Source of the DNA: Pseudomonadota bacterium
Lineage (GTDB): Bacteria > Pseudomonadota > Alphaproteobacteria > UBA8366 > JADFVY01
Assembly (NCBI GenBank): GCA_015222795.1
Contig: JADFVY010000152.1
Location: forward strand, 1 to 21,705
Length of the DNA: 21,705 bases
Reading direction: 5' to 3'
In this document: positions 16,118-21,705 of the stretch, one piece after another
Layout of the letters: every line of letters starts with the position of its first letter
Position numbering within the stretch: position 1 is the first letter of the stretch
Position numbers and translations under genes: made by a program
The notes under the pieces: model-generated
The model's database searches: none
Told to the model about the DNA's origin: nothing
The model's input: the letters and a program-made list of their open reading frames with translations, nothing else

Positions 16118-16465
16118 ATGCCCCCGAAAGTAAATCCGCTGAAACTGAACAAGCTGCAGCTGAAGACCTTGGCCATCCTGCAGGAACTGGCCGGCGACCC
16201 CGGCATTACCGAGCGCGACGAAACCACCGGCGGCACGCGGATCACCGGTATTCCACAGCCGCATGGCAATCATTTTCATGTGGGGGCGCGGGTTGCGATG
16301 ACCAGTGACGCGACCGGGCTGACCAACGAGGGCGTCTGGCTGGCACTGGTGCGCAAGGGCCTGGCCGCGGCCGGCGTCTTTCCCTTCAGCATCGTCATCA
16401 CCCCCGGCGGCCTGGCCTACGAAACCGGAATCCGCGACCAGATCCTGCACGGGTCGGATCACTAG
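16118..16465 (+). CDS. Conserved small protein of unknown function
   Basis: 115 residues, no signal peptide or membrane segment. I do not recognise a function. The start is taken at 16118, where GAGGA (16108-16112) sits 5 bases upstream; the in-frame ATG at 16106 lacks a ribosome binding site. Visible traits: a Lys/Leu-rich N-terminus (PLKLNKLQLKTLAILQELA), a His-rich turn PQPHGNHFHVG (47-57), then SDATGLTNEGVWLALVRKGL and PGGLAYETG, ending ILHGSDH. The pattern resembles small conserved alphaproteobacterial proteins I have seen only as hypothetical. The His cluster could bind a metal, but that is a guess. It ends 37 bases before the convergent Slam-like gene; a small CCGGC-GTTG-GCCGG hairpin (16489-16502) lies between them. 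Confidence 0.75.
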   Translation: MPPKVNPLKLNKLQLKTLAILQELAGDPGITERDETTGGTRITGIPQPHGNHFHVGARVAMTSDATGLTNEGVWLALVRKGLAAAGVFPFSIVITPGGLAYETGIRDQILHGSDH

Positions 16466-16502
16466 AAAAGTTTCAAGGATGGTCGGCGCCGGCGTTGGCC
16501 GG

Positions 16503-17831
16503 TCAATAGGGCAGGGCCAGTCCCGCGGTGAAGGCGATGCTGTCGCGGTCGTACAGGTCGATGGTGCTGCGGGTCTCGCTCCAGCGCAGGCCGAGCTGCG
16601 GCGACACGCCGAAGAACACCCAGCCGGTCCACGTCACGCTGAAGCCGGCCTCGCCGGTCAGGTCCTCCTGCCGGCGGCCGAAGGGGAAGTTGAAATCCTC
16701 GTAGACATCGCGGGTAATCGCGCCTTTGAGGTTGAGCCGCCAGCCGTTCCAGGGCGAGGCGCCGACATTCAGCGAGACCCCGCGGCGCAGGAACGAGAAT
16801 ACGTCGTCCTCGGCGTTCCTGCGGCCGACGATGCCGGTGAGCCGCAGGCGGCCGGTGTCGCCGAAGCCGAGGCTGGGCCCGATGGTCGCCTCCCACTGGC
16901 GGAAGTCGTGGGCCTCGGAATTGTTCACCTCGCCCTGGATCAGGGTGATGCTGCCGACCGCGAAATGGCGGCCGGTGATACGCCGGGCCGGTTGCAGGAA
17001 GACCGAACGCTCGACCCGGCTGAGGTCGCCATCGAAATAGAAGGGCTGCACCACGATGCCGGTCTTGAACGACCCGTTCGGCCCGCGACCGCGGGCGGCG
17101 AACTCCAGGCGGAAATTGGAATCCGGCACCCCTTCGTCGCCCAGCGGCTCGGAATGGGCCGCGTCGAGGCTGGCCTCCAGGCGGGTATTGTCGCGCCACT
17201 GGGTGCGCAGGGTGCCGCCGATCGATATATCGGCCCGCACGCCCTCCTGCGCCTTGCTCTCGTCGCTGAGGGTGAAGGGCAGCCCGAGGAATTCGATGGT
17301 ATTGGCATTGCTGCCGTTGTTGATGTTGCTGTCCGGCGCCACGCCGAAGGAAAACCGTCCCACGAAACTCTGCTTGTCCTCGACGGCGCGGGCCAGCCGC
17401 TCGATGTTGCGGCGCACTTGCTCCGGCGGGTCGCGGCCCAGCTCGGCAACCAGGATATTCTTGGCATCACGCCAGCGCTCCACGGCCATGTAGGCTTTCG
17501 CCAACTCAATGCGCGGGCGCGGCCAGTCCGGCTCCTTTTCGGCCAGCCGCTTCAGCCGGCGGACCGCCAGGTCGTTGTCGTCGCGCGCCACCTCCACCTG
17601 CGCCAGCAGGATCTGCAGTTCGCGGTCCTCCGGATTGCGTTTCGCGATAATCAGCAGCAGCTTATAGCCCTGGTCCAGCTTGCCCTGCTGCAGGCTCTGC
17701 CGGGCGATCGAATAGAGGGCGACATCGCCGGGGTCGGCCAGCGTGCCCGCCCTGGCGCCATTGACCGGCGCCGTCACGATGATCACCACGATCAGCAGCA
17801 GGGCGCCGCCGAGCGCAATCCACTTCGCCAT
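16503..17831 (-). CDS. Slam-like outer-membrane protein (DUF560, type XI secretion)
   Basis: Surface lipoprotein assembly modifiers are outer-membrane proteins that help move specific lipoproteins to the cell surface. 442 residues. Signal peptide about 1-28. N-terminal TPR-like helices (about 35-150: YSIARQSLQQGKLDQGYKLL, then ELQILLAQVEVARDDNDLAV). Then GRFSFGVAPDSNINNGSNAN (158-177), which has the Slam/DUF560 barrel-entry pattern, and alternating beta strands to the end. The chain ends in LALPY, an aromatic C-terminus as expected for a BAM-assembled barrel. GGGAGG lies about 9 bases before the ATG at 17831. It directly follows a lipoprotein gene with a TbpB-like C-terminal region, the usual genomic partner, with a terminator in the 74-base gap. 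A non-Slam TPR/beta-barrel protein is the main alternative. Confidence 0.8.
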   Translation of the reverse strand: MAKWIALGGALLLIVVIIVTAPVNGARAGTLADPGDVALYSIARQSLQQGKLDQGYKLLLIIAKRNPEDRELQILLAQVEVARDDNDLAVRRLKRLAEKEPDWPRPRIELAKAYMAVERWRDAKNILVAELGRDPPEQVRRNIERLARAVEDKQSFVGRFSFGVAPDSNINNGSNANTIEFLGLPFTLSDESKAQEGVRADISIGGTLRTQWRDNTRLEASLDAAHSEPLGDEGVPDSNFRLEFAARGRGPNGSFKTGIVVQPFYFDGDLSRVERSVFLQPARRITGRHFAVGSITLIQGEVNNSEAHDFRQWEATIGPSLGFGDTGRLRLTGIVGRRNAEDDVFSFLRRGVSLNVGASPWNGWRLNLKGAITRDVYEDFNFPFGRRQEDLTGEAGFSVTWTGWVFFGVSPQLGLRWSETRSTIDLYDRDSIAFTAGLALPY

Positions 17832-17847
17832 TTTTGCTTCCCTCCCG

Positions 17848-17878
17848 AAAAACCGGGGGGGATCGTCGTCCCCCCCGG
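17848..17878 (-). terminator. Rho-independent terminator between lipoprotein and Slam-like genes
   Basis: On the minus strand a 9-bp stem CCGGGGGGG / CCCCCCCGG (17878-17870 with 17861-17853) with an 8-base loop is followed at once by TTTTT (17852-17848). It lies 28 bases after the lipoprotein stop and 17 bases before the Slam-like start codon, overlapping the start of the latter's leader. Partial read-through would give more lipoprotein than transporter. Confidence 0.85.
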
Positions 17879-17905
17879 GAATGTCTGCGATTGCTGTTGT
17901 TGTTG

Positions 17906-18979
17906 TTATTTCGGCGTCTCGCCGGTCTGTCCCGCGACGAAGCCGCCGACCAGGATATTGTCCCCGTGGTTTACGTCGACCACACCGGCCGTCTCGCTCT
18001 CGTTGATCAGCCCGCTATCATCGGCGTCGGACGCCGGTCCGTAGAACATGCCGGAGAAGGTGTCGTCCTCCGCCGGATTCAGGGTGAAGTCGAAGGCAGG
18101 ATCGTCGCCCTCACCATCAGCATCGTATTCGGCCGTGGTCAGCGTGCCGCTGTAGCTGTTGCCCACGATGTCACCTTCGCCTAACAGCGCGTAGGTCCCG
18201 GTGCCTTCGCCCGTGCCGCTGCTGTCGAACGTGACGGAGAGGGCGCCCGGATCGTAGTCGACCGTGATAGCGACGGTGCCTGAAAGTTCGTCGCCGCCGG
18301 CCATGTTGGTGCGGCCGACGAAGCTTCCGCTGTAGTCGAAGGAGCCCGTGGTCGGAATGTCGGCCACGTCGGTTTCTACGCCGTAATGGGCGAACGCCGT
18401 GGTTTCAGTCGCCGGACCATGGTTGATGTCCGCCCGGGAAAGCCAGGCGTAATCGCCGCCGATTTCAATAACATTAATGTCCACGCAAGGCAGCGGCACG
18501 CCCTCCGCGCAGCCGAGGGAGGCGACATCGCCCCCGGAATCTAAGACGTCGGTAAACGGAACCCACTGGCCGTCGATCTCGATCCACAGCTCGTCATGGT
18601 CCGAGTCGTAGCGCACCGTATTGGTGATGACCGGCGCCGTGCCGGTGCCAAGGTCGAGCTGCACCTGCCCGTCAAGCTGGATTTCCCAAACGGTATTACC
18701 GTTTCCGATCAGTTGCGCGAAAATCGTCTGGCCCGGATCGTCGTCGGTCGCATCGGTTGGCGTGCTGTTGGAGTCATAGGGGCCCAGCGTGTCCTCGACA
18801 GCCGGCGGCGGGACGTGGCCGAGCCCGTCCTGACCGTCGACACCGTCAACACCGTCGACACCGTCAACACCGTCGATACCCGCCGCCCCCTGCGGGCCGG
18901 TGTCGCCTTCGCACGCAGCCAGCCCAAAGGCCGCCACCAACGCAGTCGCTGCGAGAATCGTGTTTTTTCTTCCTAGCAT
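17906..18979 (-). CDS. Surface lipoprotein candidate: collagen-like stalk and TbpB-like barrel
   Basis: 357 residues. Lipoprotein signal with lipobox LAAC (Cys23). Directly after it is a collagen-like run of ten Gly-X-Y triplets (25-54: GDT GPQ GAA GID, four GVD, GQD, GLG), a linker with VPPP, then acidic, Gly/Thr-rich beta sequence. The part from about 190 on resembles the small barrel of TbpB/factor H-binding-type lipoproteins: TGSFDYSGSFVG, YSGTLTTAEYD, FDFTLNP, then SGMFYGPASDAD (309-320) and GDNILVGGFVAGQ. FYGP followed by a GGxF element is the hallmark turn of that barrel. Two Cys (157, 165) could form a disulfide. GGGAG lies about 9 bases before the ATG at 18979. It is followed by the Slam-like gene, so it is probably that transporter's cargo. 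The ligand is unknown (iron protein, haem or other). Confidence 0.72.
   Translation of the reverse strand: MLGRKNTILAATALVAAFGLAACEGDTGPQGAAGIDGVDGVDGVDGVDGQDGLGHVPPPAVEDTLGPYDSNSTPTDATDDDPGQTIFAQLIGNGNTVWEIQLDGQVQLDLGTGTAPVITNTVRYDSDHDELWIEIDGQWVPFTDVLDSGGDVASLGCAEGVPLPCVDINVIEIGGDYAWLSRADINHGPATETTAFAHYGVETDVADIPTTGSFDYSGSFVGRTNMAGGDELSGTVAITVDYDPGALSVTFDSSGTGEGTGTYALLGEGDIVGNSYSGTLTTAEYDADGEGDDPAFDFTLNPAEDDTFSGMFYGPASDADDSGLINESETAGVVDVNHGDNILVGGFVAGQTGETPK
18834..18880. repeat. 18-base tandem repeat coding the collagen-like stalk
   Basis: The unit CCGTCGACACCGTCAACA occurs twice exactly (18834-18851, 18852-18869), followed by a partial third (18870-18880). Each unit is two 9-base GVD-coding halves that differ by one base. 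Gain or loss of units keeps the frame and would only change stalk length. Confidence 0.85.
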
Positions 18980-19010
18980 GATTATAGCTCCCTTTATTTC
19001 GGAGCCGGCT

Positions 19011-19047
19011 ATTCTACTTTCGCGAAAGCAACTAACTTTCCGCGAAA
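19011..19047 (-). promoter_or_regulatory. Tandem palindromic operator with -10-like box, upstream of lipoprotein gene
   Basis: CTTTCGCGAAAG (19017-19028) is a perfect 12-base palindrome. CTTTCCGCGAAA (19036-19047) is a near copy, 19 bases away (about two helical turns). On the minus strand TAGAAT (19016-19011) abuts the first palindrome and resembles a -10 box, 32 bases before the lipoprotein ATG. No good -35 is seen at the right distance, so an activator or an alternative sigma factor is possible. Confidence 0.45.
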
Positions 19048-19216
19048 CAACCTGCTCCAGGTCCTACGGAAATTTTTACGATTGTAATTTAATATAAATT
19101 CTACTTTTCGTCCAGACTAAATTACTACTCATGAGGTTTTTTTAAAATATTTATTCGTGTTTTTAGACTACCTAACCTCCGGCGCCCGCATTGCGGCGAC
19201 CGTGGTTAATGACTAC

Positions 19217-19238
19217 GGTTAATAATATATTAATAACC
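19217..19238 (-). promoter_or_regulatory. AT-rich 22-base palindrome with a possible -10
   Basis: Symmetric apart from one mismatched pair, running from GGTTA to TAACC around an AATATATT-like core. On the minus strand TATTAA (19235-19230) lies where a -10 box would sit if the neighbouring FNR-type site were centred near -41.5. Confidence 0.35.
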
Positions 19239-19257
19239 ATTTACATCCAGTGGGTAT

Positions 19258-19271
19258 TTGATGTACATCAA
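19258..19271. promoter_or_regulatory. FNR/FixK-type binding site
   Basis: TTGATGTACATCAA is a perfect 14-base palindrome and an exact match to the TTGAT-N4-ATCAA consensus of FNR, FnrL and FixK regulators. Read on the minus strand, a TATTAA lies at the class II promoter distance toward the lipoprotein gene. On the plus strand no -10-like sequence sits at that distance and no gene follows. The implied leader to the lipoprotein ATG would be about 240 bases, which weakens the link. Confidence 0.55.
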
Positions 19272-19855
19272 TCCATGCCACAAAAAAACAACCCTGTCTT
19301 TGGTAGGTTTTCGGCATATCCGTCATGTACCATCGCACTCGTTCGGTGCATTATACCGGCAGGATGTGGCGGATGGCGACCAGCCGAACTGCGTCCGAGG
19401 GCCGGCCGCCAGGCAGAATCTCCACGCCAATCATATCGGGCAACCCGAAAGTGGCATGCCGCTGCCGTCCAGATCACCAACGTTACCCGACATGAGGGTA
19501 TAAGTTGGCTGTGTCCAGGACTTCCGGATAACGTTCTGGAACGAGACGTCGAACCATAAGCCCGCTGCCCTGCCCCGCAGGGTCCTCCCAGCGGCGCCCA
19601 AAAACGCGCCTGGCCCATAACCGAGCCTGCAACGAGTCCAGTGTGAACGTCAGTTCAGAGCCCCGGAACGGACCACTGGTGTCTGAATGCCTGTCTTGCG
19701 GGTCTTGGCAGGCCTGTTGGCGCAGCGATCTGCGGATTCAGCCATGATCGTTGGAGGTGATCTCCGCCTCGCGCGGCATGTCTATAGTTCGCGGGGTTTA
19801 TCTGGTCGCCCCCCGGCATCGCCGACAGGCCCAACGGGCGCCCTTGTCTGCCTTT

Positions 19856-19881
19856 GGCTTTGGCGGGGAACCTCCAAAGCC
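19856..19881. repeat. Inverted repeat downstream of the PagL-like gene
   Basis: GGCTTTGG (19856-19863) pairs with CCAAAGCC (19874-19881), with a 10-base loop. It lies 35 bases after the stop on the minus strand. There is no T-run on that side, so it is only a weak terminator candidate. Confidence 0.35.
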
Positions 19882-19916
19882 AGTTTTCGGCAGACCGGGT
19901 TCACGGAACCACGCCT

Positions 19917-20492
19917 TCAGAACCGAACGCCCCAGCGAAGGCCCATGCTGTCCAGACCGTCGTTGCGGTCGCAGAGTTCGGCGTTGGACAAATGGTCGAT
20001 CATCACCGAGATATTGTGATGTTCGGAAATTCGGTAACCCAGAGAGGCCGACTCGCGAAACAGCCATCGGCAACCCAGGTTCTTCCTGTCGGGGTCGCCG
20101 GTGTCCAGTTCCCCGTTATGCACCGAGGCGCCGAGGCCGACCTCGACGAAGATGCCGGCGAACAGGTCGACATCCCAGGTCAGGCCGATATAGGCCTGGC
20201 TGGTTTCGCCACCGAAGTTGCCGGTAACGCCCAGATGGGGGCGCGGCGACCAGACGTAGCGCAGGAATTCCGGCGACGTGAACAGGAACTCGACATTCGC
20301 GTCGATGTCGGAATCTTCTTCCCGGGTTGTAAACATACTGGCATCGTGGCGCAGCGCGCCGATGCGAATTTCCGACAGGATGCCGGGTTCACCTTTTTGA
20401 GCGTCCTGGCCGGCATCGGCAAGCGCGGGGAGCGGCGGGAACGCCAGCAATCCCAACAGGGCCCCTGCCGCCGGATAAGCAAGCAATCGCAT
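19917..20492 (-). CDS. Outer-membrane lipid A 3-O-deacylase, PagL-like
   Basis: Acyloxyacyl hydrolase family: an outer-membrane barrel that removes the 3-O-linked acyl chain from lipid A. 191 residues from the ATG at 20492, chosen because GGAGG (20502-20498) sits 5 bases upstream; the ATG at 20504 is also possible. Signal peptide of about 25 residues (ends PALADA). Beta-strand pattern throughout, for example LGVTGNFGGETSQAYIGLTW. The C-terminal signature IDHLSNAELCDRNDGLDSMG, followed by LRWGVRF, holds His-x-Ser of the catalytic triad and an aromatic C-terminus (Phe). The third triad position, Glu in Pseudomonas PagL, is Asp. Divergent from the HEAT-repeat gene. Confidence 0.82.
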   Translation of the reverse strand: MRLLAYPAAGALLGLLAFPPLPALADAGQDAQKGEPGILSEIRIGALRHDASMFTTREEDSDIDANVEFLFTSPEFLRYVWSPRPHLGVTGNFGGETSQAYIGLTWDVDLFAGIFVEVGLGASVHNGELDTGDPDRKNLGCRWLFRESASLGYRISEHHNISVMIDHLSNAELCDRNDGLDSMGLRWGVRF

Positions 20493-20755
20493 GGCTGCCT
20501 CCATGGTCCGGATGAGCTAGCAATTTCCCGACGATATTTCCTCGGGTAGTTTAGCGGCACCATAACCGATATCGCCCATTTCCTTCAACTGGCCATTGTA
20601 TGTACTAATAATTACCGCCTCTGTTGGCGAGCAGATGGGCATCGGCGCGGCTCCAATCGCAAACACCTCCGTTTTCTGGCATCCCGCTTGTTAAAAGCCC
20701 CATAAAGTTGTATGGTGCCGCGCATAACCTGTTGAAATGTTTAATTATTTATTAA

Positions 20756-20786
20756 CGGAGCAGTTTGCTCCGGTAGGGAGCTCCGG
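20756..20786 (+). promoter_or_regulatory. Leader hairpins masking the HEAT-gene ribosome binding site
   Basis: CGGAGCA (20756-20762) pairs with TGCTCCG (20766-20772) around GTT. Just after it the Shine-Dalgarno GGGAG (20776-20780) lies in the palindrome GGAGCTCC (20777-20784). GCTCCGG occurs twice (20767-20773 and 20780-20786) and GGAGC twice (20757-20761 and 20777-20781), so alternative pairings could hide or expose the Shine-Dalgarno. Confidence 0.4.
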
Positions 20787-21705
20787 ATGCAGGACAACCA
20801 TGACGACAACCAGTCTCACGACGACACGCCGCCATACGCCGGGCCCATGAGCGCCGACTTTGGCGGGCGCGAGGACGGCTACAGCCCATTCCAGAAGGTC
20901 TATATGGGCCTGATGGCGCTGGTTGTTCTGTCGGTTCTGTCGGCCGGCGGCTGGGGTACCTGGCGTTATATGACCCATGGCTTCATGTCCTTCGAACTGG
21001 AGGCGTTGGTCGACAGCATCGAGGCGGGGGATGCGGCGGAGGCCGAAATCGCCGCCAACGAAATCGTGGAACTGGGTTACGAGGCCGATGCCGCCATTCC
21101 CTTCCTGGCCGAAATAGTCGCCGACCCGGACCTGCCGAACAGGGCCACCGCGGCCGAAACCCTGGGCCGCCTTTATGCTTCCTCGCCGAAAGCGGTGGCC
21201 GCGCTCGGCGAAGCGGCGCGCGATCCCGACGAAGCCATGCGCCATGCGGCGCTGCGCGCGCTTGCGCAAATTGGATTTCCCGCCGAGGCCGCGCTGCCCG
21301 CCATCCTGGAACAGCTGGCCTCGGGCGATGTAAAATCCCGGCAACTTGCCGCGCGGGTCCTCGGCAGCATCGAATATCTGGAAATCGAAGAGGAAGATGC
21401 CCTGGTCGCGGCGCTGGAAGATTCGGAGCCGGCGGTCCGGGCCGCGGCGCTGGCGGCGCTGGTCCAGATCGACGCGGAACTGCCCGAGGGCAGCATCGCC
21501 AGGCTGGCCGGGTTCCTCACCTCCCGCGACGCCGACGCCCGCGCCGATGCGATCCAGGCGCTGGGGCAGTTGGGTCCCGACGCGGCGGAGGCCATCCCGA
21601 TGATCGAGGTCGCCCTGACCGACGAGTCCAGCGAAATCAGGCATAGCGCGGCCTGGGCGCTGGGCAATATGGGCGAGGAACAGGGTGCGCGGGCGGTGCC
21701 GGCAC
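20787..21705 (+). CDS. Membrane-anchored HEAT-repeat protein (partial)
   Basis: Open from the ATG at 20787 to the right edge (306 codons); the C-terminus is outside the window. GGGAG 6 bases upstream supports the start. A charged, Asp/His-rich N-terminal stretch (1-35) is followed by one membrane helix (about 36-60, YMGLMALVVLSVLSAGGWGTW). Tandem HEAT (PBS-lyase-like) helical repeats follow, with recurring Ala-rich pairs such as LPNRATAAETLGRLY, AMRHAALRALAQIG, PAVRAAALAALVQID, ADARADAIQALGQLG and IRHSAAWALGNMG, each about 32-40 residues apart. HEAT solenoids bind proteins. The N-in orientation and periplasmic placement of the solenoid are inferred; no enzyme motif is seen. It is read in the frame opposite to a long spurious minus-strand frame that only reflects its Ala/Glu-rich codons. 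Confidence 0.85.
   Translation, partial: MQDNHDDNQSHDDTPPYAGPMSADFGGREDGYSPFQKVYMGLMALVVLSVLSAGGWGTWRYMTHGFMSFELEALVDSIEAGDAAEAEIAANEIVELGYEADAAIPFLAEIVADPDLPNRATAAETLGRLYASSPKAVAALGEAARDPDEAMRHAALRALAQIGFPAEAALPAILEQLASGDVKSRQLAARVLGSIEYLEIEEEDALVAALEDSEPAVRAAALAALVQIDAELPEGSIARLAGFLTSRDADARADAIQALGQLGPDAAEAIPMIEVALTDESSEIRHSAAWALGNMGEEQGARAVPA

Larger units (their letters stand above)
18980..19916. other. 937-base region without a recognisable gene
   Basis: 18980-19275 is AT-rich and looks like the control region of the lipoprotein/Slam pair: tandem palindromes at 19017-19047, an AT-rich palindrome at 19217-19238 and an FNR-type site at 19258-19271. From about 19300 to 19916 the sequence is GC-richer. 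It has short open frames on both strands, none with a recognisable protein pattern or a good ribosome binding site. It may be decayed coding sequence or a divergent spacer. Confidence 0.5.

Noticed and set aside
16479..18044. 521-codon plus-strand frame over the Slam-like gene
   Set aside because: Antisense of a GC-rich gene; the minus strand has the signal peptide, TPR region, barrel and a strong ribosome binding site.
18834..18880. Tandem repeat as a possible CRISPR or satellite array
   Set aside because: Units are contiguous, lack spacers and code the Gly-Val-Asp stalk in frame.
19191..19618. Open frames of about 115-120 codons on both strands in the gene-poor region
   Set aside because: No ribosome binding site, no recognisable motif, odd composition; not supported as genes.
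20745..21644. 299-codon minus-strand frame opposite the HEAT-repeat gene
   Set aside because: The plus strand has a good ribosome binding site, a membrane helix and clear HEAT repeats; the minus frame is its shadow.

Overview
The window is GC-rich Gram-negative chromosomal DNA, most likely from an alphaproteobacterium of the Rhodospirillales type. The main reason is the block prfB - mrcA - amidase - (divergent) rne at 1-8108. This is a conserved alphaproteobacterial gene order, and the RNase E in it has the acidic S1 insertion and the Lys/Arg-Trp-Trp C-terminus usual in that class. A palindromic repeat element of alphaproteobacterial type at 14915-15054 agrees with this. The genes look like ordinary accessory-to-core chromosome. 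There is no phage, insertion sequence, CRISPR array, tRNA or rRNA that I can support.

Layout. (1) 1-5005, minus strand: an AMIN/Amidase_3 cell-wall amidase, then a class A penicillin-binding protein, then prfB. prfB runs off the left edge and carries a textbook +1 programmed frameshift. (2) 5006-8215: a 514-base leader region, then RNase E on the plus strand with a strong terminator and a second long hairpin behind it. (3) 8376-12470: a cyclopropane-fatty-acid-synthase-like methyltransferase (+), convergent with a two-gene minus-strand operon: a divergent gamma-glutamyltransferase-like lipoprotein followed by a class I aminotransferase. (4) 12460-14814, plus strand: a BepA-like M48 protease with a TPR tail and a ScsC/Com1-like DsbA-fold thiol oxidoreductase, both exported. 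(5) 14915-16465: an inverted pair of repeat elements, a PhyH-type dioxygenase (-) and a small conserved protein of unknown function (+).

(6) 16503-19271 is the most interesting part. A minus-strand pair encodes a surface-lipoprotein candidate (lipobox, collagen-like Gly-X-Asp stalk, TbpB-like beta-barrel end) followed by a Slam-like outer-membrane protein (TPR plus beta-barrel, DUF560). That is the layout of a Slam (type XI) secretion pair. A rho-independent terminator separates the two genes. Upstream are tandem palindromes over a -10-like box, and farther up a perfect FNR/FixK-type site. (7) 19272-21705: a gene-poor stretch, a PagL-like outer-membrane lipid A deacylase (-), and a membrane-anchored HEAT-repeat protein (+) that runs off the right edge. 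Its ribosome binding site lies inside competing hairpins.

Many of the gene products act in the envelope: peptidoglycan synthesis and cleavage, phospholipid and lipid A modification, outer-membrane assembly quality control, periplasmic thiol chemistry, and surface lipoprotein export.
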